The notes beneath the pieces were generated by a model. The model was not told where the DNA came from, did not search any database, and saw nothing but the letters and a program-made list of their open reading frames with translations. This document shows positions 34,301 to 45,894 of a stretch of 64,000 nucleotides of DNA, piece after piece (positions within the stretch are counted from its first letter, which is position 1; every line of letters starts with the position of its first letter). Source of the stretch: Geosiphon pyriformis (lineage: Eukaryota; Glomeromycota; Glomeromycetes; Archaeosporales; Geosiphonaceae); assembly GCA_016748015.1 (NCBI GenBank), contig JAAOMT010000183.1, forward strand, positions 445,877 to 509,876, in the 5' to 3' direction. The translations under genes were made by a program, and so were the position numbers.

Positions 34301-35554
34301 TAACTTTTTCCTTAAGACTAAACTCTGTTAAAGTTCAAATATTATCTGTAATATTAAAATAATAATCCAAAATAATTAAAGTGATTTGGTTTGAAAATTG
34401 TTGAAATTTCAGTTCTGTAAGCTTTCCAATATACTAAATTTTTATTGAATGAAATATTAAATTTTGTAGAATATTTTTGCAAGTATTGAATAAGTTGTAG
34501 AGTTTAAAAGCTATTCTCAGTTTATAGTAAGTGTTTATTGGTCCAGCTGCTATCTTGAATTCATTGTGAATTTGTTTTTGTAAAGCTTTATGAGTAATAT
34601 TTATTGCTTCAAGTTCCAGTTTTTGTTCATAAAGTGTTTTTTTAATATAAAAATATCTATAAATAAGGGCATATTTATTGTTCTGTTTATTAAAAAATAG
34701 TAGAAGTTTTTGTTAAATTGTGGCATTTGGTAAAATATTAATAAAAGCAAATAAAAAATTTTTTTAAAGCTTGTTTTAAAAGTTCTGGTAGTTGACTTCC
34801 AGAATAACTTCTTATGTTTCTTCTATAAGAATGATAATTTAATGAATTGTTTACTATTAGAGCTGTGGTTTCTTTCTAAATATAATTAATTTGATTTTTA
34901 TTAATTGTTATGAATAAATTAAAAAGTGTTTTCAAGACTAACATTAATTTTTGGAATATTTGTTGAATATTTCGGAAAATAATCATGATAAAAATAACTA
35001 ACTAATAAATAAAATTTTGAAAAAAAATAAAGAAAATTATTTTTGGATATAGGGTTTTATTTGTTTTTAGGTTTGAGTGTTTTTTGTAATTATTTACTAT
35101 TTTTGTTTTATGTTTTGTGTATTATTAAAGAGATTTTGTAAAAATATTAAGTTAAGTATTTAAGTTTGGTTGTTGTTTTATTATAACTATTGGTTTTAAT
35201 TTTTAGGGAATATTTTCAAAATTAATTAAAAGAGAATATGTACCAATTTATAGAATTAATGATTTAAGATTGTTTCTGAAATGATAGTGTTTCAATTAAT
35301 TTTTATGTGTAATTTTTGCTAGTACTTTGTCATCAAGTTTTAACTTGTATAATATATTGCCCAAGATTTTATGAATATAAAATGGTCCATTCTATTTATG
35401 TTTAAATTTTCTACTTTATTGTTTTTTAGTTTTAGTTTTGTGTAAGAAAACTTTATTTTCAACTTTAAATTTGTTGGTGGCTAGTGGTAGTTTGTTGTCA
35501 TGTCATTTTTTTTGTTAAGCTTAAGAGTATTTAATATGAATTACTACTATCCAT
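34301..35554 (-). pseudogene. Second Ty3/gypsy pol 3' fragment, decayed
   Basis: 35320-35510 parallels 51230-51420 of element A on the minus strand (TGGTCCATTC, TTTCAACTTTAAATT blocks of the KWDGPF region). Further left, a minus-strand stretch near 34690-34500 reads as a charged helical segment (EQKLELEAINITHKALQKQI) that may be the pol tail. It is a separate copy from 31640-33521 because the same domain appears twice. Confidence 0.45.
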
Positions 35555-36344
35555 TGTTACAAGTGATTATTTGGGGTCTCAAATCAAATAACAAATTAGT
35601 AACTTGGTGCTCAATGGCTAAATTATGTTAGTAATTATCTAAAGATTTTAAATGGAGTTCTTTGTATAATAGACAGAGATTCAAGTGTGTCTTTCTTTTA
35701 ATGATGCTTCTATGTCAACTCTCAAGTTAATGTGGTTTGTTGTTTATCACTTCCTGGAATCACAATTCAGTTAATTTTTTTCTCAGCATAATGGCTGACA
35801 ATTTTCTAGTAAGTTATTCTCAAATTGAGTGTCTACCCTTATTTCTGGGTCTTTTACCAGTGCTATACTCTGACATCAGTAACTTAGTACTTAATTCTTA
35901 ATTAGTATATAACAATAAAAGAGAAAATAAAAAAAAGAAAAATAACAAAGAAAAATAAGCCAAGGCAATTAAGTTAGTATCTTGTCAATAGCCATAATCA
36001 ATAGCTACTGTTTCAGTATGATCAAGTATGAATTACTATCAACATAAAATATTGATAGTAGAGAGTAGATTGAGATAGCAAATAGTTATTTATTAATATT
36101 TGTGACTTAAAAAATTGCTTAGATAAAATTTTAACTAAGAAGTCTGTCTTTTTTGCTTCTAATGCTACTGCTATATATATATAATTGAGATTTTTTAATT
36201 CCTTAATTCTTTATCTCAAAAATCCTGGAATTCCTGGAATTTTGCAATTTCTTTAAGAAGAATCCTAGAATTTTACATTTATTATGACTATTTCTGATTG
36301 GCTAATTTATATGCTAATATACTTCTTATATTCTATAAATAATA
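35555..36344 (-). mobile_element. Type I LTR, minus orientation (3' LTR of a truncated element)
   Basis: Starts TGTTACAAGTGATTATTTGG and ends ATAAATAATA, 790 bp, well preserved at the left edge. It contains the transcript-leader block (AATAGCTACTGTTTCAG), ATATATATAT near 36172, and a short version of the GGAATTCCTGGAATT repeats at 36216-36280. CCAT precedes it. The sequence to the right matches element A just inside its 3' LTR. Confidence 0.8.
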
Positions 36345-36780
36345 TTATTCTCTCATTTTAATATTGAGCTCTATTAAGATCTCCTAATTTTAATTCTCTG
36401 TCTTTGAGTATTTCTTGACCTTTTTTTTTGAGAATTATTTGTGTTATCTTGTTCTGTAATTTTTTAAATTGGGCATTGGTTATTTTTCCCATTTGGTTAA
36501 TGGTAATAAAGTTTATTGCTAGATTGAGTAAAATTTCTGGTTGGTCTTGAAATTCAACTTATAACTAATAAATGACTTGTGCTATCTCAAAAAAGATTTA
36601 TAAAAAAAATGTTTTAGATAAAAATTATCTTCAGTTAACTTATTTTTATGTGAAAAAAAATGTTTTTATTGTTTAATTTATTGTCTTTGATAGCAAGTTC
36701 TAAGCACAAATAGTATTACCAATAGTTATTTTTGTTGTTATTTATGTTGATTTTATTTTGGAATTCTCTTATTTTGGTGC
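36345..36780 (-). pseudogene. Ty3/gypsy pol tail fragment
   Basis: ATTTTAATATTGAGCTCT and the following 300 bp parallel 50380-50700 of element A: the polypurine tract and the last part of the post-integrase tail. It is the internal remnant attached to the LTR at 35555-36344. No open frame. The right boundary with the LINE half is approximate. Confidence 0.55.
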
Positions 36781-36958
36781 TCTATATTATAATAAAAACT
36801 TCTTTGGTTTCTTAAATATATTTGTAATTAATAATAAACTGACTTTTTTAGAATGTTTTTTAGAACTGCTAACTGATTAAATATTAAATATTATATATAG
36901 ACTAAATGAATTGAGTTTGGCTCCTTTTGTTTTTGTTCCTTTTTTTTAAATTATTTGG

Positions 36959-37210
36959 TTGATGATTTCCAATTCAGTCTTAGATTCAAATATGATTTTA
37001 GATGTTTTATTGGTATTATCTTCTTTTTTTCTTTTAACAATAAACATAACTTTAAGTTTGAGCACAAGCAGCTTTAAAATTTTAATCTTTAAGATAGAAG
37101 GCTTAAAATCTAAGATAGTTGTTTTTAAGATATTTATTGCTTCTGTTTTGAAAAGATTAGATTATTTGTGCTTTAATTTAGTTTTTTTGGTATTTTTCTT
37201 GTCAAAATAA
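36959..37210 (+). pseudogene. LINE ORF1 C-terminal fragment
   Basis: 83 codons aligned with the end of ORF1 in copy 1 (SNMALDGGLTLSI versus SNMILDVLLVLSS; KMGGLKSK versus KIEGLKSK; VKLDLLC versus KRLDYLC). Stop at 37208-37210 sits where the ORF1/ORF2 overlap lies in other copies (AATAAGTGA, from ATGAGTGA). Confidence 0.7.
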
Positions 37211-37533
37211 GTGAATTGTTTTGAAAAATTACCACATGTAATATTAAGAGTATAAATAATTTGTCTAAACAAAAAGACATTTTTTATTGGTATTTGAAAT
37301 TTGACAACATAATTTCCATTTTTACTGAAACTAAATTAAGATCTATTATTAAGTCATAGATTGAAAATAAGTTTGACAATATTTGAATCTTTATGTCAAA
37401 TTTAAGTAAAAATTTTTGTAGTGTTGGTATGGTCATGATATAAACTATTTCTTGGTCCAATATATATTAAATGTTGTAAAAGTTCCTGGCAGAATTATTT
37501 CAGTTTTTTTGTTGTTCAAGAACAAGTTTTTAA

Positions 37534-38355
37534 TATTATAAATAATTATTTGATATATTAAAATAAATAACAAATCTGTAACTTAATGTTCAATAGTTAT
37601 TGATAATAGTAATTTTTAAAGATTTTATAATTTAAAAATTTTAGTAATATTTTGTATAATAAACAAAAATTCAATTAATAATTTCTTCTGTAAATTTTTT
37701 TCTTTAATATGATAACCAGTTTATTCTAACAGTTATGTCTTTCTAATAAGTTATTTTTAAAATTTTTACTCTTTGTTTTATGAGTTTTTTATCAGATTAT
37801 TCTTAATATTAATTATTTAGTACTTAATTTTTTAATCAATTAGTAAACAACAAAGAAAATAAAAATAAAAAAAGAAATAAAAAATTAGTATCTTATTAAT
37901 AATTGTAATTAAGAGTTATTAATTTAATATAATTAAGTATTAGATTTTATTAACATGAATTATTAATAATAAGAAAGCAATAAAAATTTTTAATCAAGCA
38001 ACAATAACATAAATTGAATAATAATTGAGTATTTTATTAATATAAATATAATTTTACTTCAAATTATAAAAAACTATTTTTTAAAAGAAAAAGTATTGAA
38101 TAATTATTTGTCTTTAGCTTTTGTTTTGTCTTTTTTGCTTCTAATACTTTATTATATATACATAATTTATATTATATAAGATTTTATATATTTCTACTTT
38201 TTTTTTCTATATTACTTTTTAAAAATGTGCTTATTTTTGAAAATATGCTATAATTTTCTAAAAATATGTTTACTTATTAAGTATTATTTTCTTATTGGTT
38301 TATTTTATAATCTGTTTTTTTTATCTTTTTCTTGTATTTTTTTTTATGAATAATA
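37534..38355 (-). mobile_element. Type II solo LTR inside LINE APE region
   Basis: 822 bp from TATTATAAATAATTATTTG to TATGAATAATA. It is flanked by TTAA (37530-37533) and TTGA (38356-38359), a 4-bp duplication differing by one G to A change. The length equals the 825-bp solo LTR in LINE copy 3. LINE APE sequence continues on both sides, so it is an insertion with no internal region left. Confidence 0.8.
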
Positions 38356-38925
38356 TTGATTACAATTCTAGATTTAAATACTAATATATTGGCTAAAACA
38401 AGATTTGGTCAAGCTTTTAATATCAACTCTGTTATTTTTAAAGTGATTGATTTTGGTTTTTTTGTTATTTTGAGTGGTAATTTTAATAAAGATAATTCTA
38501 AGAAAAGCACAAATTTTAAAAAATGCTTAGATATGAGTCTGGTTAATTCACTTTATAAATATTTTTTAGCTAAATTTTCTACTTAGAGCAACTTTAAAAG
38601 AGCTGAAAAAGTTATAAATTATTTTTTTATTAGTAAGAATTTGTTGTTAACAATTGCAGATCATAAAGTTAGTTCTGTATTTAACTTTTTTAATACAAAT
38701 CATAAGATAGTTAAGATTTTAATTAAATTAAAGATTTTTTTAGATGCTTGTTTAAATAGTATTTACAAATAAACAAATAAAGATTGTTAAAAATTCAAGA
38801 TTAGAAATGCTAATAGTATTAAGTAGAATAAATTTTGTGATTTTTTTTCTACTAAACTTTTTTTAATAATAAATAAATTTAATAAAGTAAGTATAAAAAG
38901 TAATCTGAATATAATATAAAAATTC

Positions 38926-39619
38926 TGGGTCTTTTACCAGTCATTTTATCCTGACATCAGTACCTTCATATATGAATTCTTTAATCAAGTTAATAAACAA
39001 AAGAAATAACAAAAAAAAAATAAAGAAAAGAAAAATAAGAATAGGCCAAGACAATAATGGTTAGTATTCTGTCAATAGCCATGATTAAGAGTTATTGTTC
39101 TAATGTGATTAAATATCAATTACTATCAACATGAAGTGTTGATAGTGAAAAGTAGATTAAGATAGTAAATAATTATTTATTGATATTGGTAGATGGAAGA
39201 TTGTTTAAATAAAATCTAAACTAGGAGATCTCTAACTAAAGGATTCTGTTTTGTAATTTTAATAATTATGATTTGTGAATCTAATTGATTTTATGAGTCT
39301 AATTGACTCTATGAATCAATTGACTTTGAGTTTTCTTGACTAATTTTCTAACTTTTAATACTACTGCTATATATACATATTTGAAATTCCTCAATTCCTC
39401 AATTCTTTATGTCAAGAATCCTGGAATTCTTGGAATTCTGCAATTTCTTTAAGAGGAATTCTGGAATTCTGGAATCCTGCAATTCCTTATACAAGAATTC
39501 TGAAATTCCTGGAATCCTGTAATTTCTCTGAGAAGAATCCTGAAATTCCACTTTTACTATATTTATTCTGATTGGCTAATTTATGTACTAATATTTAATT
39601 CCTATATCTATGAGTAACA
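38926..39619 (-). mobile_element. Partial type I LTR inside LINE
   Basis: Left part missing: it begins inside the LTR at CTGGGTCTTTTACCAG and ends intact at CTATGAGTAACA. It carries a clear type I repeat array (39414-39550). The flanking LINE sequence lacks roughly 330 nt (the segment after NLNII and before the KKIENFCLNK block), so a deletion removed the LTR edge together with LINE sequence. Confidence 0.75.
39414..39550 (-). repeat. Type I LTR array of about 40-bp units
   Basis: Units start at 39414, 39454, 39493 and 39533 (period 39-40 bp), each built from AAGAATCCTGGAATTC followed by TGCAATTTCTTT-like sequence. Related arrays lie at 50170-50302 and 58546-58678 in element A. Confidence 0.75.
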
Positions 39620-41080
39620 ATAAGTCCAAGACTGTTAAAACAATTGCTATAAGATATGCAATCAAAAAAAATAGAAAATTTTTGTTTAAACAAAAACCAT
39701 ATGATCAAAAGTATATTAGAAAAACTATTTTATACAGTAGTATTAAATCATTTGATAGTTAATAGTGAACTGGTTTTAGAACTTAATAATATTAAATTTA
39801 AAGTTAATATAATTATAGAGGGTTAGACCAAAAAGCAAATAGTTTCCAGATCTTTGTTTGGGCTTTGGACTAGTTAATATGTTTCTTTGAGCTATGTAAA
39901 TAATAATGTATTTTTAAATATTATAAATATTATTGGTTTTAAAAAATTAGTTCAAGTAGTCAAAAATTTGTCAAATAATAAAGCTGCTAGTTTAAATAGT
40001 ATTTTTAATAAATTGTGAAAACATTGTGGTAATAATATTTTTAAGTATTTTTTGAATTTTTTAAATTTATATTTAACTTTGAATGTAATTCTAACTCTAT
40101 AGAGAAGGACATAAGTTTTGATAATACTTAAATCTTATAAATAGGATAAAATTTTAATAAAAATTTGATTTATTACTTTGATTAAGATGATTAAGAAAAT
40201 TTTTTCCAAGATTTTTTCAGATTAAATTTTTTTTGTTTACAACAAATTTAATGTTTTTATGAGAACAACTTCTTTGTTTTGAAAAGTATTTTGACACAGT
40301 CTTCTATTTTTGCTGTTGATTTAATAATTAAGAATGCTCTAAAAAAAACAAAAAAATTTGGTTGGTTTTATAAAATATGTGCAAAGTATATAATTCAGTT
40401 AGTTGGTACTATTTAAAAACTAGTCTATAATATATTAAAATATGTAAGAGATTCATTAGTTTTTTTGGCAGTATTTATAAAAATAGATTAAATAAAATTA
40501 TAATAGATTTTGGTCTTACAAATAGATATTAAATACATAATAAACTAGATTAAAATAAAGTATTCTCTTCTCTTATTGGAAAATCTTCTATAATCTTCTT
40601 TTGTATAAAGTTAAGAAACAAAAATATCTATGTGAATACTAAATTAATATCAAATTTGTAATTAAGACAGAAAAAATAGAAACCAAAAAAGAAATAACTT
40701 TTTTTTTTACAACCAGTGTTTTTATAAATAATACTATCTGAATTGGAAATAGTCAGACTTCTATACAATATATATTAAATATTACCAGTAAATTTTTTTT
40801 GATTAATAATATTTCAATTAACAATAATAAGACAATAACTATTTTATTAATTGAAGAGTTAAAGATGTTTTTTTAAATATTAGTAAATTATTTATTTCAA
40901 TTGTCAAAAGTAGTGTATTATACAAATATTTAGGAATTTTTTTATTTATTACTAAAATATTCAAGCTCTGTTTAGCCAAAACTTAATCTGATATTAAATA
41001 TAATCTTAAAAAAAACTATTATAAATAAATAGTTTTCATATTTGGTTTTGGTTATTTTGCAACTTATTATCAGCTATTAT

Positions 41081-42372
41081 TATTACCCAATAGAAATTAA
41101 CAAAAATCAAAAGTAATAATATTATAATATATTAATTAATTATTAAATAATAATATAAATAGCACAGATTAACAAATAAAATTAGAAAACATAATGTGCA
41201 CACAATAGCATATAAAATGTACACAAATATATCCAATTTAATATAATCATAAACAAATAAGCCAAAAGAGATTTACAGTCAAACAGAAAATCTAATAGTT
41301 TAATAATTATTCACTAATTAATTAGAATAAACATGATCATATATAACTTAAAATATGTATATATATAATAACTTTTTAATTAGAAAAAAAAAACAGACAA
41401 AAAGAAAGAATAATAAAAAATAAAAAGTCAATTAGATAAAATAAAAATAAAAAAAAGATAGAAAAATTGGATTATAATTCCAAAAAAAGCTGAATAATCT
41501 ATTTTTTAAGCTTTGTATCATCTATTAATACTGAGATCAATAAAATTGAAGATCTTCTTTTTTTATAATCCAGTCCTTTATAAATAACTAAAAGAGCCAC
41601 TATTCTCTTTTCTATTATTGCCTTTTTATTAAAAAAAAACAATAATAAAAACATCCAACATACCAACAAAAGCATAAATAAGATCTAAGCTTAACAAGAT
41701 TAAAAACACATTAAAAAAATATTAAATATATGAAATTACTTAAAAAATATTTGTAATATTTTAACCAAAATCAACAGTTGACTTAAAAATCCAGAACAAG
41801 TTCTTTATATCTTTAAAAAATTAATTTTTGATCAAGATTATTTTATAAATATTAATTATATTAAAATTTTACTTTTTATTTTAATTTTTTTTGAATTTAT
41901 TAGAAATAAGGTACCACTTTATTACAAATAAAAAAATACAAATATTTAATATTAGCACAAGATAAAAAAAGTATCTTTGTAAGAACTTTAAAGAAAAACA
42001 CAATCAGAAATATAGAGATATAACAGAAATTTTTTTTAAAGAACTAACATAATAGTGGCTACTAACAGCAATTTTGACAAAAACATTATGTTATACACCA
42101 AATCTAATAAGAAAAATACTTAGAAAAAATTATCTAATATCTATTAAGAAGTTAGAAAAACTTATTGAGCTAACTTTCAGATCCTTAAATAAAAAAATAG
42201 TAGTAATATATTAAATAAAAATCCAGCATAAATTAAAAGCAATGCTAATTGAGACTAATATATTTATTTTTGTGTCAAAATTAAATAATTTACTATATTA
42301 TTGCTTAATCTAAAAAGCCATAGAAATTAATCATAATATGATTACTAAAGATAGAGAAAAACATCTGTAAAA
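41081..42372 (+). mobile_element. Type III LTR (about 1.29 kb), plus orientation, 5' LTR of element D
   Basis: Starts TATTACCCAATAG and ends CTGTAAAA (ancestral GTAACA), followed at 42373 by TTTGATGCTTATTCTGAG, a decayed version of the primer-binding site (TTTGGTGCTCCCTGTGAG) next to the other 5' LTRs. It matches 30352-31639 in inverted orientation over its whole length. It inserted in the LINE RT/connection region after TTAT (41077-41080). Confidence 0.78.
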
Positions 42373-42390
42373 TTTGATGCTTATTCTGAG
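42373..42390 (+). promoter_or_regulatory. Decayed primer-binding site of element D
   Basis: TTTGATGCTTATTCTGAG directly after the LTR. It differs from the site of element A mainly by transitions (G to A, C to T). Confidence 0.5.
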
Positions 42391-42731
42391 ATTCAATTTT
42401 AATCTATTTAAGTTATCTAAATTCTAGTAATAATTAATTGCATAAATTAGTAGATCAAAATAACAAAACCAATAACAATCATTAATTTTTTCAGCCAAAA
42501 TTTATATTACTAATTTTAAAAAAGATTAAGATTACTTAATAATTGTTTTTTAACTGAATTAATTTTTAACTATTATGTATATTATTAAATTTAATACTTA
42601 CTTAGACAAGGTTCAGAATTTCAAGAACAAAAACAAAGCTTATATTAGAAATTAATTTAACATACTATACTATCTAATACACAATTATTCCCAATAATTC
42701 TGATACAAATACACCAAAAAATCAAAAAATA
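42391..42731 (+). other. Element D leader/gag start, decayed
   Basis: Internal sequence of element D between its primer-binding site and the hAT insertion. It resembles the start of gag only at DNA level and no frame is open. Confidence 0.35.
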
Positions 42732-42739
42732 CACCTAAA

Positions 42740-44527
42740 TAGGATTCTGATATTTGGTCTAATTCAGTTTAAGTTTAATTAAATCACTAAATTAAACTGA
42801 ATTTAAACAGAAAATTTGGCAAAATTTTGAATTTAAACTTGAATTAGACTTAAAATTATTGAACTTAAATTGAATCTAAACATATATAATAAGTTTAGTT
42901 CAAGTTTAGTTTAAAGTTCATAAACATATTCAGATTCAATTATTAAAAACATTATATTATATTATATTATTATTTAATTTTTTTTTAATAGTTCCTGTAT
43001 CTATGATTGAAAATATTGTGCTGCTTTTATAGTTTTAAGCACTAAACAAGATTTCATATCTGTAATCATATTCTCACTCACAGAAAAGACACATTCAAAA
43101 ACAACAAATAATTTTTAGATTATCAAATAATTATAAGTCATATATATAAAACAAAAGAATTGTGTTTAATATGCTTAAATATTGAATTATTAATAAAATG
43201 TTAATTTAAATAAATATTTTTTGTAATATATCTTTCATCATACCATTATATCTATTTCTTTATTGGCCATCTTTTTAGAAATATAATAATTAATTTCATC
43301 AAGTTTTTTTTTCATTTTAAAGAGAGTACATATTCTAAAAATTTATTTATTGTGTAAAAGTTGGAAAATAAAACTGTTAAAATAAATTAATAACTTATAA
43401 TTTTTTTGTTTTATTAATATTGTTATCCAAAAATATTTTTTTTGTAAAATAATAGAATTCTTTCTTTGAATCCAATGCAATACAAAGTATTATAATTGTA
43501 TTTGTTTTAAAGTAATATTCAACTAACTTTTTTTTTGCTGTTCTAGTTATTATAATAAATAATAGATTTAATATAAATATATTAAATAAATAACTAAATA
43601 AATACAATTAAGATTATAATGCTTTATTAGATTTATTATCATTAACCATGTCTTTAACATAATTAAGAATAATATTAAAAAGAGAAATAAACAAAAAAGC
43701 AGTATTATTTGAATTGGTTAATATATTTGTTGGTAGTTGATAAACCAAATAGTAATTATGTTATAAAGTTTTTTATTATTAATATCAATAGTAGTTATTA
43801 CAGAAAACTAGAGCAGTTTTTTAGTTAGATTGGCCAAAAATTATAAAAAAAATAGCAATCTCACTTATTGAAATATTTCTTTAATTGACTTGTAATTTTT
43901 CTTAATATTTTGTCTTTTCTTATAATATTTTTCTGTTGTAACATATATTATTTAGTAGAAAGTTTCTAAATAGTATTATAAAAGTTTAGTAGTATTTGTA
44001 ATTCCACAAAAAAATGGTTTATGTATATATTTTGAGACTGTATATTTAGCCATTTTTTTTTGTCTACTTAAACTTATTAAAATAGTTTTATACTTTACTC
44101 TAAAAATTACATTTACCAAATATATTATTATTTGGACTATTTGGGTTATCAAATTCTGTTATTTCAGATTTTAAATCTTTGGTAATATTGAATAATGCCA
44201 ACAATAAATTTATTTTGGTAAGTTGAAGAATAGAATTGTTATATATATATAGTTTTATATACTTTTTTAATTGGTTATAGTAATTAAACAAAGTAATAAT
44301 TAATCAAGTAGTACAAATTATATATTTTTTTAATTTTATTAAACTTAAACAAGTTTGTGAACTTCAAACCAAACTTAAACTGAACTTTGATTTGTTAAAA
44401 AAATTTAATGCTAAACTTAAATCAAACCTATTTTAAAAAATTAATTTGGTTCAAATTTAGTTTATAATTTAAACTAAACTTAAACAACATTCAAAGTTCA
44501 ATTCAGTTTAGTTCAATTAAAACCTTA
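42740..44527 (-). mobile_element. hAT-family DNA transposon remnant, 1.79 kb
   Basis: Terminal sequences TAGGATTCTGATATTTGG at the left and the inverted form TAAGGTTTTAATTG at the right. Both ends are followed inward by many copies of a CAAGTTTAGTTTAA-like subterminal repeat (42760-42935 and 44335-44520). The 8-bp flanks CACCTAAA (42732-42739) and TACTTAAA (44528-44535) differ by two C to T changes, and 8 bp is the duplication length of hAT elements. The interior carries a decayed transposase on the minus strand. It inserted into element D. Confidence 0.75.
43005..44291 (-). pseudogene. hAT transposase, degenerate
   Basis: Reading on the minus strand, 43607-43395 holds KKKLVEYYFKTNTIIILCIA then LDSKKEFYYF, the hAT pattern of a KLxKYYxKT helix followed by a LDPRxKxxYF block (Pro and Arg replaced here). 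Near 43100-43010 the sequence reads FECVFSVSENMITDMKS, matching the C-terminal dimerisation region (FSxxxNxIT..R) of hAT transposases. 44291-44100 is an open N-terminal fragment without a recognisable BED finger. Many stops, inactive. Confidence 0.6.
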
Positions 44528-44535
44528 TACTTAAA

Positions 44536-45890
44536 AAAGTTTTTCACTTATCTTCAATGAAAACAGAAAAAACAACAGTAATCAAGATAACTAACTAAAA
44601 ACCTTAATACAAACACTTCATTAAGGAATTGTAGATTAACAACAAATATTAACTTTATTATATAAAAAACCTTAAGTTATATTACCAAAAGCTTTATTCT
44701 ATTATTTGTTACCAAATAATCAAATTAATATACTACTAAAAGCTGTATTCTTATCTATTACAAAAACAACTTCCAAACTTCTAACTATGTCCAATCTTAT
44801 TTAAAATTTTTTTTTTTAAAAAGCCCATTCTAAAAAGATACTTATTGCAATTTTTAAACTTATTTTCTCCACAACCAAACTTTTAGACTGTTTGGAAATC
44901 TGAGCTTAAAATTGAACCAGAATTCAAGTTTAAACATAACTAAGAAAACAGAGTATTAGAAGAAAAAAAAGAATTTTCAAACAAATCAAAACCAGAATTC
45001 ATAGTTCTTTCTGTTCAAATATCTATAAATCCTCAAAAAATAACTATTTTTTATATCACAAAATTAACCAATTTTACCAGAAAAAAAGAAAATATTCATA
45101 CTTGGATTGAAAAAACACAAAAAGCAATTCTAGTAAATAATTAAAATAAAGTCCACAGTTTTTAAATCTTACTATTCTTCTTAAAAAATATAATTAACTC
45201 CTGGTATTAGAATCTAGATCTTAAACTTGACACTTATACATGGTTTTAAAATACATTTCTAAAATATTTTTACAACTTCAACACTATTGTTAAACTTTAA
45301 AATAGATTCATTATTATTAAATAACAGTCCAATAAAACAGTTATTAAATATTTTGGTGGATTTAATCATATATTATAACAGATTAGAGCCATAAAAGACA
45401 ACTATTATATAGCCTCTCAGATTTTTAATCAGTTTATAAGAGAATTAAGAAGTAGTATCTTAGAATAAATAAGACTATAATATTTAAAAGATCTATTTCA
45501 AGCCATTATGTTGGCTTAAGATATTAAATCAGCCAAAAAAAAAGCTAACTATAATAAAATAGTAAACTTAGTAATAAATAACAATAGCACCAAAAAACTA
45601 AAAAACAAAATTACTTAATTCAAGAAAAAATTATTTTAAAAAATAGAAAGTTATCTTGCTAATATCAGATCTCAGATACCAAATTAATATCAACCATCAT
45701 AACAACAAAACCAAACACTTTTTCAAAACTGTGGCTATTAAAACCCAAATAAAAACCAACAGAATATATCAATATGTTATTATTATTAAAAGTGTGAACA
45801 TATTAAAGCCAAATGCTGATTACTATAGTTTCATCAAAATTTGCAAAAAAACAATTTATGAAATTCACTTCTTAATAATCAATACATAAT
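44536..45890 (+). pseudogene. Element D gag, degenerate
   Basis: Continues element D to the right of the hAT insertion. Readable blocks in shifting frames include KLTNFTRKKENIHTWIEKTQ (compare KLEKFTGKEDNIQVWLNDIA of element B), FNQFIRELRSSIL near 45428 (compare LNQFIRELHSNIL of element A), ANYNKIVNLVINNNS near 45550 and a decayed zinc knuckle CYYY...CEHIKAKC near 45770-45820. Most interruptions are Gln or Trp codons turned to stops. Confidence 0.65.
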
Positions 45891-45894
45891 ATTT

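Larger units (their letters stand above)
36790..41080 (+). mobile_element. 5' half of the old split LINE (part 1)
   Basis: Covers the ORF1 C-terminus (36959-37210: FKIEGLKSKIVVFKIFIASV, matching KMGGLKSKMSALEASIGSV), APE (TETKLRS near 37327; SGNFNKDN near 38473; INYFFI near 38618; NTNHK near 38692) and RT up to LQLIISYY at 41080. Two LTRs (37534-38355 and 38926-39619) interrupt it. RT motif C reads FINN at 40721-40732. It ends with TTAT against a type III LTR, at the same codon where the minus-strand half at 30351 begins. It is very AT-rich with stops every few codons. Confidence 0.75.
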
